33,050 bases of DNA. Origin: a bacterium. GTDB lineage: Bacteria > Krumholzibacteriota > Krumholzibacteriia > JACNKJ01. The DNA is taken from NCBI GenBank assembly GCA_016873475.1, contig VGXI01000013.1, forward strand, positions 1 to 33,050. Reading direction: 5' to 3'. Position 1 is the first letter of the stretch, and each line of letters starts with the position of its first letter. The position numbers and the translations under genes are program-made. Positions 1-7,287 of this stretch are shown here, piece after piece. The notes under the pieces are model-generated. The model had not been told where the DNA came from, did no database searches, and saw only the letters and a program-made list of their open reading frames with translations.

Positions 1-1
1 G

Positions 2-913
2 GGGACGCCGACGATCGCGCAGAACGGCATGGAGCTGGGCGACGGCGCCGCCGTGACGGCCACCGACTGCCAGGTGGGCGGCCACCACTGGATCGGCGTG
101 GGCTGGACCTCCACGGGTCTGCTCCTCATCGACGCCTCGCCCGTCACGCTGACGGACTTCGACTCCAGCGGCGACCAGGTCTGCGTCTACGCCTACGACA
201 GCGACCTCGCGCTGAACGGCGGCACGCTGCTGCACACCGGCAGCGACCCCGCCTACGATGGGCTGACGATGTACAGCAGCAGCGCCTATCCGGCGCCCGG
301 CGGGCCGCGCGTCGAGGCGCAGCCCTTCGCTGCTCGCGCGGACGGGGGCGGGCGGGCGGCCATGGCGGTCAGCCTGACGGGTGTCACGCTCACCGGCCAG
401 AACCGGCCCGGCAGCTGGGGGCTGGACGCCTACGCCGAGGCCGACCAGATCACGCTGGTCGCTGAGGGCTGCACGATCAGCGGCTTCGAGACCGGCGCCT
501 GGATGGAGGAGGCGGGCGGCGTGCTGCTCGCCGATCTCACCGACAACGCGATTCGGGACAACGTCGACGGCGTCTGGTCGAACACAGCGGCGCCCGTGGA
601 CGCCCGCCGCAGTTGGTGGGGGCATTTCACGGGCCCCTACCACACGACGCTCAACCCGGTCGGCCAGGGCAACGCGGTCAGCGACAACGTGCTCTTCGAG
701 CCCTGGACGGGCATGGCGGGGATCGCGCTGCTCCCAGCGAGCAGCGGACCGATCACCTGCAGCCAGACCAGCCTGCTCACCGTCCACTACGCGCCCGATC
801 CCGCGACGCCGGCCCTGCGCGGCTACGAGATCACGCTCGACCCGAGCGCCGAGCTCGGCATCGGCGCGGGTGACATCACGGATCTCGGCGCCCCCTCGAC
901 GGGCTCGGCATGA
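2..913 (+). CDS. Secreted right-handed beta-helix protein, 5'-truncated upstream part of a frameshifted gene
   Basis: The frame is open from the left edge of the window, so the true start lies upstream; the first internal ATG is at 29. The product has short repeating beta-strand turns typical of a parallel beta-helix. It also has the recognisable rung ending RRSWWGHFTGPYH followed by TLNP-GQGNAVSDNVLFEPW, which is common in secreted beta-helix proteins of candidate phyla. After about residue 240 a cohesin-like strand pattern begins (LLTVHYAPDPATPALRGYEITL). The frame then stops at a TGA (911-913) in the middle of that domain. The remainder of the same domain is encoded in frame +1 from 910. 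The two parts are most likely one gene broken by a missing base, either a true mutation or an assembly or sequencing error. Function is unknown; it is probably a cell-surface or extracellular structural or carbohydrate-related protein. Confidence 0.75.
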   Translation, partial: GTPTIAQNGMELGDGAAVTATDCQVGGHHWIGVGWTSTGLLLIDASPVTLTDFDSSGDQVCVYAYDSDLALNGGTLLHTGSDPAYDGLTMYSSSAYPAPGGPRVEAQPFAARADGGGRAAMAVSLTGVTLTGQNRPGSWGLDAYAEADQITLVAEGCTISGFETGAWMEEAGGVLLADLTDNAIRDNVDGVWSNTAAPVDARRSWWGHFTGPYHTTLNPVGQGNAVSDNVLFEPWTGMAGIALLPASSGPITCSQTSLLTVHYAPDPATPALRGYEITLDPSAELGIGAGDITDLGAPSTGSA

Positions 914-3297
914 GCGACTACTTCGACGTCATCGACAACGGCGACGGCACGATCACCGTCTCGGCGGCCATCCTCGGCGCGACGAGCGGCCTGACGACGG
1001 CGGCCGACCTCTTCACCGTCGCCGTCCACGGCGCGCAGACGGGCGCCGGCACCCTGGCGATCAGCGACTACAAGCTGCGCGACCTGGACAACGCCGATTT
1101 CTTCGCGACGGTCGCCGGCGCCGACGTGCTCGTCGACTGCACGCCGCCCGACGTGCCGGGACTCTTCCCCGAGCCGACCTACACGCAAGGCACGAGCAAC
1201 ACGCTCGCCTGGAGCGACATGGCGGCGAGCGGCGCCATCGAGTACCTGATCCAGCGCGCCGAGGACGCCGGCTTCACGCTCGGCCTGGCCGACAGCGGCT
1301 GGATCGCGGGCCTCAGCCACCTCTTCGGCGGGCTCGCGGACGGGCAGATCTACCACTACCGCGTCAAGGCGCGCGATGTACTGCTCAACGAGTCGGCCTG
1401 GTCGGCGGCGGAGTTCTCCACTCAGGACGACACGGCGCCGGTGACGGCGGTCGATCCGCTCGCGACCTACCAGGGCGCGGCGAGCTGGAACCTGAGCTAC
1501 GCGGCGAGTGACGCGACGAGCGGCGTCGCCACCGTGGAGCTCTTCTACCAGTTCGCGGGCGGCGCCTGGCAGTCGCTGGGCGCGGTCGGCGCCAGCCCCG
1601 TGAGCTTCATGGCGCTGGACGGCGACGGCCTCTACGGCTTCTACACGGTGGGCACGGATGGCGCCGGCAACGTCGAGCTCGCGCCCGCTGCGGCTGATGC
1701 GGAGACCACGCTGGACACGATGCCGCCGGCGGGCACCTTCGTCATCAACGCGAATGCGGCCTACACGAACACGCTCGCGGTGAGCCTGGACAGCGGCATC
1801 TCCGATCTCCACCCGCCGCTCGAGATGCGCTTCAGCAACGACGGCGTCGGCTTCTCGGCCTGGGAAGCCTACGCGGCGGCGCGCGCCTGGACGCTCGCGG
1901 CCGGCGCCGACGGTCCGCGCACGGTCTGGGCCGAGTTCAAGGACGCCGTGGGCAACGTCTACGCGGTGCAGGACGCGATCGTCTACGACGCCACGGCGCC
2001 CGCCGGCATCAGCGGCCTCGCGCTGGAGACCGGCCACCACAAGATCACGGTCACCTGGAACGATCCCAGCACCGCGGACCTCGCCGGGCTCGAGATCTAC
2101 CGCGGCGTCTACCGCGACGCGGCCTACGTCTCGGCCTACCCCGAGTACGACGACCTGCCCGGCGCGACGATGCCGGCGCGGCCCGCGAACCGCGCCGCCG
2201 CGTACGCCAGCCCCGAGTGGGAGCTGGCCGGCACGGCCCTGCCCGGCGACGAGATCTTCGTGGACGCGGGCGCGCCGCGCGGCGTCTACGTCTACCAGGT
2301 CTTCACGGTGGACGTGGCGCTGAACTACGGCCCGGGCCAGGCCGGACCGCCTTACCTGCCCACGCACGGCAAGGCCAACTACTGGCTCGGCGACGTGGAC
2401 GACTACGGCACGGGCGACGGCTTCTACGACGGCTTCGTCAACATCGGCGACATCACGGTGATGGCGGCGACCTTCGGCCTCTGCGATGGCGCCGGCGGCT
2501 ACAACAACGAGGTGGATGTCGGGCCGACGAGCAACAACAGCCCGCAGGGCATCCCCACCACCGATAGCTGCATCGACTTCGAGGACCTGATCATCATCGC
2601 GATCAACTACGGTGAGGTGGCGCCGCTGGCGACGCCGCCCGCAGGCGCGGGCGATCCGGTCTTCACCTGGTACCGCATCGACGAAAACACCTGGGGCTTC
2701 GGCTTGCTCGAGCCCGGCGTCGGCCTGCAGGGTCTGCGCCTTTGCGCGACGCTGCCGGAGGGGATGGCACCTCAGGTGACAGCCGGGCAGGGGCTGCTGG
2801 CGGCGGGCCGCCACTTCCTGGCGAACATCGAGGCCGGCGGTCTCGATGCGAATCTGGCGCTCCTGGGCACGCCTCACGCGTTCACGGCAGCCGGCGAACT
2901 CCTGCGCGTGACCCTGCCCGCGGGCGTCGCGCCCACGGATCTCGCCATCACGGCGCGGAGCACGGACAACGCCGCCCTCCACTTCACTCTCGACGATACC
3001 GCGATCCCCGAGCTGCCCACGGTCTACCGCGTGGCGCAGAACTTCCCCAATCCCTTCAACCCGAAGACGGCGATCCGCTTCGACCTGCCCGAGGCGCAGG
3101 TCGCGCGCGTGGCCGTCTACGGCGCGGACGGCCGCCTCGTCAAGCAGTTGCTCGACCGGACGCTGCCCGCGGGGTTCCATCAGGTGGTCTGGGACGGCAC
3201 CGACAGCGCGGGCGCCCAGGTCGCCTCGGGGGTTTACTTCTACAGCGTGCAGGCGGGGCCGCTCAGCGAGACCCGCAAGATGCTGCTGATGAAATAG
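910..3297 (+). CDS. Downstream part of the same secreted protein: cohesin-like remainder, FnIII-like repeats, dockerin-like domain, FlgD-type C-terminal domain
   Basis: This 795-codon frame overlaps the preceding stop as ATGA but has no convincing ribosome binding site or signal peptide, so 910 is probably not a genuine start. Residues 1-80 complete the cohesin-like domain left unfinished upstream. Fibronectin type III-like modules follow to about residue 490. Residues 494-568 contain two Asp/Asn-rich segments (GDVDDYGTGDGFYDGFVNIGD and a second one ending CIDFEDLIIIAINYG) that look like paired dockerin calcium loops. The last 90 residues, starting with YRVAQNFPNPFNP and ending SGVYFYSVQAG...KMLLMK, form the FlgD-Ig-like C-terminal domain used as a sorting or anchoring tag in FCB-type bacteria. 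Role inferred: a large modular surface protein. The protein to which it binds is not visible. Confidence 0.8.
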   Translation: MSDYFDVIDNGDGTITVSAAILGATSGLTTAADLFTVAVHGAQTGAGTLAISDYKLRDLDNADFFATVAGADVLVDCTPPDVPGLFPEPTYTQGTSNTLAWSDMAASGAIEYLIQRAEDAGFTLGLADSGWIAGLSHLFGGLADGQIYHYRVKARDVLLNESAWSAAEFSTQDDTAPVTAVDPLATYQGAASWNLSYAASDATSGVATVELFYQFAGGAWQSLGAVGASPVSFMALDGDGLYGFYTVGTDGAGNVELAPAAADAETTLDTMPPAGTFVINANAAYTNTLAVSLDSGISDLHPPLEMRFSNDGVGFSAWEAYAAARAWTLAAGADGPRTVWAEFKDAVGNVYAVQDAIVYDATAPAGISGLALETGHHKITVTWNDPSTADLAGLEIYRGVYRDAAYVSAYPEYDDLPGATMPARPANRAAAYASPEWELAGTALPGDEIFVDAGAPRGVYVYQVFTVDVALNYGPGQAGPPYLPTHGKANYWLGDVDDYGTGDGFYDGFVNIGDITVMAATFGLCDGAGGYNNEVDVGPTSNNSPQGIPTTDSCIDFEDLIIIAINYGEVAPLATPPAGAGDPVFTWYRIDENTWGFGLLEPGVGLQGLRLCATLPEGMAPQVTAGQGLLAAGRHFLANIEAGGLDANLALLGTPHAFTAAGELLRVTLPAGVAPTDLAITARSTDNAALHFTLDDTAIPELPTVYRVAQNFPNPFNPKTAIRFDLPEAQVARVAVYGADGRLVKQLLDRTLPAGFHQVVWDGTDSAGAQVASGVYFYSVQAGPLSETRKMLLMK

Positions 3298-3319
3298 GGC
3301 CGCCGGCGCCACACTTGTC

Positions 3320-3349
3320 GGAGGGGGGCGCGACCCGGCGCCCCCCTCC
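3320..3349. terminator. Perfect 12-bp hairpin after the modular surface protein
   Basis: The arms GGAGGGGGGCGC (3320-3331) and GCGCCCCCCTCC (3338-3349) pair perfectly around a 6-nt loop GACCCG. There is no T-tract afterwards, so this is a terminator-like or mRNA-stabilising hairpin rather than a textbook intrinsic terminator. It separates the two secreted-protein genes. Confidence 0.55.
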
Positions 3350-3367
3350 CCTTCGCGGAGGACGGCC

Positions 3368-4144
3368 ATGCGCAGCCTCGTTTCGGCTCTCCTGCTGATC
3401 CTCGCGACTGCGTCCGCCGGCCAGGCGGCCGTCGCGCTGCGCTTCGCCCCCGCGGATCAGACCGTGCCCACGGGAAACAACGCGACGCTCTCGGTCATGG
3501 TCGACGAAGCGATCGCCATCCGCACCGTCGAGCTCACGGTGACCTACGATCCGGCAATCCTGACCAGCCTCGAGGGCGATCCCGGCCAGCTCTTCCTCGG
3601 CTCCGGCTGCACTCTCTTCCCCGACTTCCAGGACGATACCCCGGGCCAGTGGTACGGCGCCTGCGTGGCCCTGGGCTTCAACTGCTGGGTGACCGGCCCC
3701 GGCGAGCTCTATCGCTGGACATTCAACGGCACGAACCCGGGCACCAGCCCGATCACGGCCATCCAGGTGCGCCTCTACGACCCCGCGGCCAACGTGATCG
3801 CGGACGTCACGCTGCCCCCCACGACGGTGCGCGTCGGCGAGGGCACGGCCAGCCCGCCGCCGCCGGCCCCCGGCCTCGGCCTCGAGCTCGCGCCCAACCC
3901 CTTCAACCCGAGCTGCCGGATCACGCTGAGCGGCGGCGCGGGTCCGGCCCGCCTCGAGATCTTCGACCTCGCCGGCCGCTGCCTGGCGGCGCCCTGGCAG
4001 GGCGAGCTCGCCGCCAGCGAGCGCTCCTTCACCTGGGAGGCTCTCGACGCGTCCGGCCGCCCGCTGCCCAGCGGGGTCTACCTCTTTCGCCTGAGCGACG
4101 GCACGGGCGCCGTCTGCACGCGCCGCGGCACTCTGCTCAAGTAG
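3368..4144 (+). CDS. Secreted cohesin-like domain protein with FlgD-type C-terminal domain
   Basis: The 258-residue product begins with a clear signal peptide (hydrophobic core up to about residue 20, cleavage near AGQAA). A GGAGGA ribosome binding site at 3357-3362 lies 5 nt before the ATG. Residues 21-155 look like a cohesin-type beta-sandwich: they open with a strand resembling FAPADQTVPTGNNATLSVMV and contain VELTVTYDPAILT, as in cohesins and related adhesion domains. After a Pro-rich linker (SPPPPAPG), the last 90 residues form a FlgD-Ig-like C-terminal domain with the motif LAPNPFNPSCRITL, ending SGVYLFRLSDGTG. It lies just downstream of a larger protein of the same type and may be co-secreted with it. 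A direct cohesin-dockerin partnership with that neighbour is possible but is only inference. Confidence 0.85.
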   Translation: MRSLVSALLLILATASAGQAAVALRFAPADQTVPTGNNATLSVMVDEAIAIRTVELTVTYDPAILTSLEGDPGQLFLGSGCTLFPDFQDDTPGQWYGACVALGFNCWVTGPGELYRWTFNGTNPGTSPITAIQVRLYDPAANVIADVTLPPTTVRVGEGTASPPPPAPGLGLELAPNPFNPSCRITLSGGAGPARLEIFDLAGRCLAAPWQGELAASERSFTWEALDASGRPLPSGVYLFRLSDGTGAVCTRRGTLLK

Positions 4145-4155
4145 CCGGCGCCCCC

Positions 4156-4184
4156 TTGCGCCTCGCCAGGGCGGCTGCTAGCTT
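4156..4184 (+). promoter_or_regulatory. Putative asnA promoter
   Basis: TTGCGC (4156-4161) and TAGCTT (4179-4184) are separated by 17 bp. The -35 hexamer matches, and the -10 resembles, the sites upstream of the second selenoprotein gene (TTGCGC, 18 bp, TAGACT). It lies about 55 nt upstream of the chosen asnA start. Confidence 0.4.
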
Positions 4185-4238
4185 GTCCGCGTTCCCTATC
4201 CGCTTCTCCCGCATTACCCTGGCCCAGGATGGATGACC

Positions 4239-5360
4239 ATGGCAGACAAGACCGCCGATCTCGCCGGCCCCGGCGTCAGCACCTACGAGGAGGTCGCCAA
4301 GGCCCTCCCCGTCGGCTACAGGTCCGTGCTCACCCCCAACGAGACGCAGAAGGCCCTCTACGCCGTCAAGCGCGCGATCGAGGACGGCCTGGCCCGCGAA
4401 CTCAACGTGATGCTGGTCCAGTGCCCGCTGATCCTCGAGAAGAGCAGCGGCATGAACGACTACCTGGACCGCGACGGCTCGCGCACCCCGGTGGACTTCC
4501 TGGCCGGCCTCGGCCTGCCCCAGCGCATCGAGGCGCAGGTCGTGCAGGCGGCCACCAAGTGGAAGCGCTTCGCGCTCAAGCAGTACGGCTGCCAGGTCGG
4601 CGAGGGCATCAACACGGACATGCGCGCCGTGCGCAAGGACTACTTCCTGGACCACGACCACAGCAGCTACGTCGACCAGTGGGACTGGGAGCGCGTGATC
4701 ACGCCGGCCGACCGCAACCTCGACTTCCTCACAATGATCGTCAAGAAGATCTGGAAGGTGCTCGTCGAGGCGGAGGAGCTGGCGCACGACATGTATCCCC
4801 AGCTCGACAAGTACGAGAAGATGCCGCGCGAGCTGGTCTTCCTGCACGCCGAGGAGATCCTCGAGCGCTACCCCGACCTCCCGCGCAAGCAGCGCGAGAC
4901 GAAGATCATCCAGGAGCACCCGGCGATCTTCATCTACGGCATCGGCCACACGCTGGACGACGGCTATCCCCACGAGATGCGCGCCGCCGACTACGACGAC
5001 TGGGTCACGCCCAGCGTCGTCAAGAAGGGCAAGCAGATGCACGGCCTCAACGGCGACATCCTGGTGTGGAACAAGATCACGCACCGGCGCCACGAGCTCT
5101 CCAGCATGGGCATCCGCGTCACCAAGGAGACGCTCAAGCAGCAGCTCAAGATCACGGGGCAGGAGCACTTCCTGAACCTGCCCTACCACAAGATGATCCT
5201 GAACGACGAGATCCCGCTCAGCATCGGCGGCGGGCTCGGCCAGAGCCGCATCTACAGCTACATCCTCAAGAAGGCCGCCCTCGGCGAGGTGAGCGTGACG
5301 ATCTGGCCCGAGCAGCTGCACAGGATCTGCGCGGAGAAGAACATCCACCTGCTGCGCTAG
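4239..5360 (+). CDS. asnA: Aspartate-ammonia ligase (ammonia-dependent asparagine synthetase)
   Basis: This enzyme makes asparagine from aspartate, ammonia and ATP in the cytoplasm. It has a class II aminoacyl-tRNA-synthetase-like fold. Family signatures seen here include KWKR followed by GEGINTDMRAVRKD, the highly conserved SYVDQWDWERV, ERYPDL, the block RAADYDDW, the segment LNGDILVWN, ELSSMGIRV, and the C-terminal SIGGGLGQSR. The product is 373 residues, somewhat longer than the 330-residue E. coli enzyme because of an N-terminal extension and small insertions. Three ATGs cluster at 4229, 4233 and 4239. AGGA at 4226-4229 is best spaced for 4239, which I chose; 4233 is in the same frame. 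The gene is convergent with the gatE-gatD operon, so it shares the theme of Asn/Gln and amide metabolism with its neighbours. Confidence 0.95.
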   Translation: MADKTADLAGPGVSTYEEVAKALPVGYRSVLTPNETQKALYAVKRAIEDGLARELNVMLVQCPLILEKSSGMNDYLDRDGSRTPVDFLAGLGLPQRIEAQVVQAATKWKRFALKQYGCQVGEGINTDMRAVRKDYFLDHDHSSYVDQWDWERVITPADRNLDFLTMIVKKIWKVLVEAEELAHDMYPQLDKYEKMPRELVFLHAEEILERYPDLPRKQRETKIIQEHPAIFIYGIGHTLDDGYPHEMRAADYDDWVTPSVVKKGKQMHGLNGDILVWNKITHRRHELSSMGIRVTKETLKQQLKITGQEHFLNLPYHKMILNDEIPLSIGGGLGQSRIYSYILKKAALGEVSVTIWPEQLHRICAEKNIHLLR

Positions 5361-5379
5361 GCGCCCACAGCAGATCCAG

Positions 5380-5455
5380 GCCGACGACAGAGAGCCCTTC
5401 CGCTCGACTCCGCACTGCGTGAGTCGCTCGCGGAAGGGCTCTCTGCCGTCGGCCC
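5380..5455. terminator. Long imperfect hairpin downstream of asnA
   Basis: The arms 5380-5404 and 5431-5455 form a 25-bp stem with a single mismatch. Inside it, CGACTC (5406-5411) pairs with GAGTCG (5422-5427), so the whole element folds as one long rod. There is no T-tract. It starts 19 nt after the asnA stop and probably acts as a terminator or RNA 3'-end stabiliser. Confidence 0.6.
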
Positions 5456-5776
5456 CGTTCCCTCCGGCCGCCTAGCGCAGCGGGTGGATGGGCCCGCTTG
5501 TCCCCGCCGCCTGCGTGGGCACCGCCGGCGCCGGGCAGCGCCCGTCGGGTAGGCGCCGCGCTCCTCGCAGCGGTAGGGTGAAGCGGCTCGTTTTGTACAC
5601 GTGTACACTCCGCCTCGGCGTGGCAGGCGCGCTGGCATGGCCGCAGTCGCGGCAGAGGCGGCGGCGCAGCAGGCGGGCGATCCGCCCCCGGGGGCGACTC
5701 CTCCGCGCTGCGCGCTCGTTCCCGGTCGGTCTGCCCGAGCCCATGGGTTCGCGCGCGCCCATCGGCGGCAGTGCTG
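5456..5776. other. Intergenic region between asnA and gatD hairpins, no convincing gene
   Basis: About 320 bp between two terminator-like hairpins. Open frames exist on both strands, but their products are Arg/Ala/Pro-rich, have no recognisable domain, and lack good ribosome binding sites, as expected from GC-rich non-coding DNA. The one striking element is the perfect 14-bp palindrome at 5594-5607, listed separately. Confidence 0.5.
5594..5607. promoter_or_regulatory. Perfect 14-bp palindrome TGTACACGTGTACA
   Basis: TGTACAC (5594-5600) is followed at once by its reverse complement GTGTACA. It lies in GC-rich non-coding DNA and is flanked by TTT on the left. It looks like an operator for a dimeric DNA-binding protein, but no gene start lies close to it on either strand, so its role is unknown. 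Confidence 0.4.
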
Positions 5777-5845
5777 GGGGCTGCGTGAGGGGCTTCTCCC
5801 GAACGTCGTTGTTTCGACTTCGGGGGAAGCCCCTCACGCAGCCCC
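5777..5845 (-). terminator. Long hairpin with loop TTGTTT downstream of gatD
   Basis: The arms 5777-5808 and 5815-5845 pair over about 30 bp with one bulge and one mismatch around the loop TTGTTT (5809-5814), closed by CG on both sides. It ends 6 nt from the gatD stop codon. It is one of three hairpins in the window that share this loop. Confidence 0.65.
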
Positions 5846-5850
5846 GAGGA

Positions 5851-7287
5851 TTACTTCCGGTGGTCGCGCACGAAGGCCTCGAGCTCGGGCAGCCCGCCCT
5901 GGAAGAGCAGGTACCCATCGTGGGTCTCGCGCTCGGTGATGTCGTCCGCCACCGGCGTTGTCATGATGCGCTTCAGCTCGGCGAGGTCGGCGCTCTGCCC
6001 CAGTGCCCAGCCCAGCTTCATGTAGGCCACCTCGGGCAGCATGTTAGCCAAGGGCACCACGCCCATCTCCATGATCTCGCGGCCCGTCTCGTAGACGTAC
6101 ATCTGCACGTAGCCCCAGAGCGTCTGCACGGTCATGAAGACGGCGACGCCCGCCGCGCGCGCCCGCTCGAGCGCCGGGTAGACCGGCCGGTTGACGTGCC
6201 CGAGCCCCGTCCCCGCGATGACGATGCCGCGGTAGCCGTGGTCGATGAGCGAATCGAAGATGTCCGCCTTCATGCCCGGGTAGTAGTAGACGATGGCGAT
6301 GCGGTCGTCGAAGACCGGCGTCGCCCGGAAACCGGCCAGCGCGGCCGCCTTCGCCTCGGCCCCCCGGCCCGCCACCGCCGTGCGGAAGCGGCGCTGGTTG
6401 TAGTCGCGGCGCAGGGGGCGCAGGCCTTCGCGGCTCACGGTGGCCAGTGGCGTGTCGCTGATCGTGCGGAAGGTGCTGCGGTAGCTCGAGTGCATCTTGC
6501 GCACGCGGGTGCCGCGGTGGAGCAGGCCGTACTGGTCGCTCGTCGGCCCGAACATGCAGACCATCACCTCGGCGATGTCGCCCTGGCCCGCGGTCACCGC
6601 GGCGTGGATCAGGTTCAGCGCCGCGTCCGAGCTGGGGCGGTCGCTGCTCCTCTGGCTGCCGACCATCACGATCGGCACCGGCGGGTTCTGGAGCATGAAG
6701 CTGAGCACGGCGGCCGTGTGGGCCATCGTGTCCGTCCCGTGGCCGATGACGATGCCATCCACGCCCTCGCGGATCGCCGCCTCCACCGCGCGCGCAGTGC
6801 CGATCCACTGCTCGGGTCCCATGTTCTCGCTGAAGACGCCGTAGAGCTTCTCGGTCTCGAGATTGCAGACCTCGGCCAGCTCGGGCACCGAGCCGTAGAG
6901 CTCCCCCGGCGTGAAGGCCGGAATCACGGCGCCCGTGCGGTAGTCGAGGCGGCTCGCGATCGTGCCGCCGGTGCCGAAGAGCCTGACGAAGGGCTTGCCC
7001 GCGTCGCGCGGGAAGGCCCTCTCGGGCACCTTGTAACGGGCTTCCTTGCGCCCCACCTCGACGAGCCGCGCCACGGTGTCGACCTGCAGGCCGACGTTGT
7101 AGCCACTGGCCAGCTTGAGGACGAGGTGCTCGGCATCGGCCGTTTCGCTGCGCGGCAGGATGATGCCGCGGAAGTCGCCCTGGCTGGTCTCGGCCTCGAC
7201 CTCGCTCCAGACGCCGACCCCGTGCCGCTCGAGCAGCGCGCGCCCAGCGCCGCGATAGCCCTTGAAGCGCTCCCCGCTTTCGCTCAT
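5851..7287 (-). CDS. gatD: Glutamyl-tRNA(Gln) amidotransferase subunit D (archaeal type)
   Basis: GatD releases ammonia from Gln or Asn and passes it to GatE, which converts Glu-tRNA(Gln) to Gln-tRNA(Gln). The 478-residue product has the two-part GatD layout. An N-terminal Tudor-like domain (about residues 20-85, including RGIILPRSETADAEHLVLKL and SGYNVGLQV) precedes an L-asparaginase-type amidase domain. The first catalytic-Thr motif FGTGGTIAS is at residues 104-112 and the second motif HGTDT at 183-187, followed by MAHTAAVLSFML. The N-terminal domain separates GatD from plain type I/II asparaginases. The start overlaps the gatE stop as ATGA, showing translational coupling. The family is regarded as characteristic of archaea, so its presence among clearly bacterial genes is unusual. 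An unrelated asparaginase role is unlikely given gatE next door. Confidence 0.9.
   Translation of the reverse strand: MSESGERFKGYRGAGRALLERHGVGVWSEVEAETSQGDFRGIILPRSETADAEHLVLKLASGYNVGLQVDTVARLVEVGRKEARYKVPERAFPRDAGKPFVRLFGTGGTIASRLDYRTGAVIPAFTPGELYGSVPELAEVCNLETEKLYGVFSENMGPEQWIGTARAVEAAIREGVDGIVIGHGTDTMAHTAAVLSFMLQNPPVPIVMVGSQRSSDRPSSDAALNLIHAAVTAGQGDIAEVMVCMFGPTSDQYGLLHRGTRVRKMHSSYRSTFRTISDTPLATVSREGLRPLRRDYNQRRFRTAVAGRGAEAKAAALAGFRATPVFDDRIAIVYYYPGMKADIFDSLIDHGYRGIVIAGTGLGHVNRPVYPALERARAAGVAVFMTVQTLWGYVQMYVYETGREIMEMGVVPLANMLPEVAYMKLGWALGQSADLAELKRIMTTPVADDITERETHDGYLLFQGGLPELEAFVRDHRK

Noticed and set aside
911-913. TGA as a possible selenocysteine codon
   Set aside because: Reading through in the same frame gives low-complexity sequence; the domain continues in another frame, so this is a frameshift, not recoding.
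823-3369. 848-codon minus-strand frame
   Set aside because: Shadow of the plus-strand surface protein; no recognisable motif.
5472-5918. Small minus-strand protein with a CRDCG-like motif
   Set aside because: It spans the gatD terminator hairpin and is Arg/Pro-rich with no good ribosome binding site.
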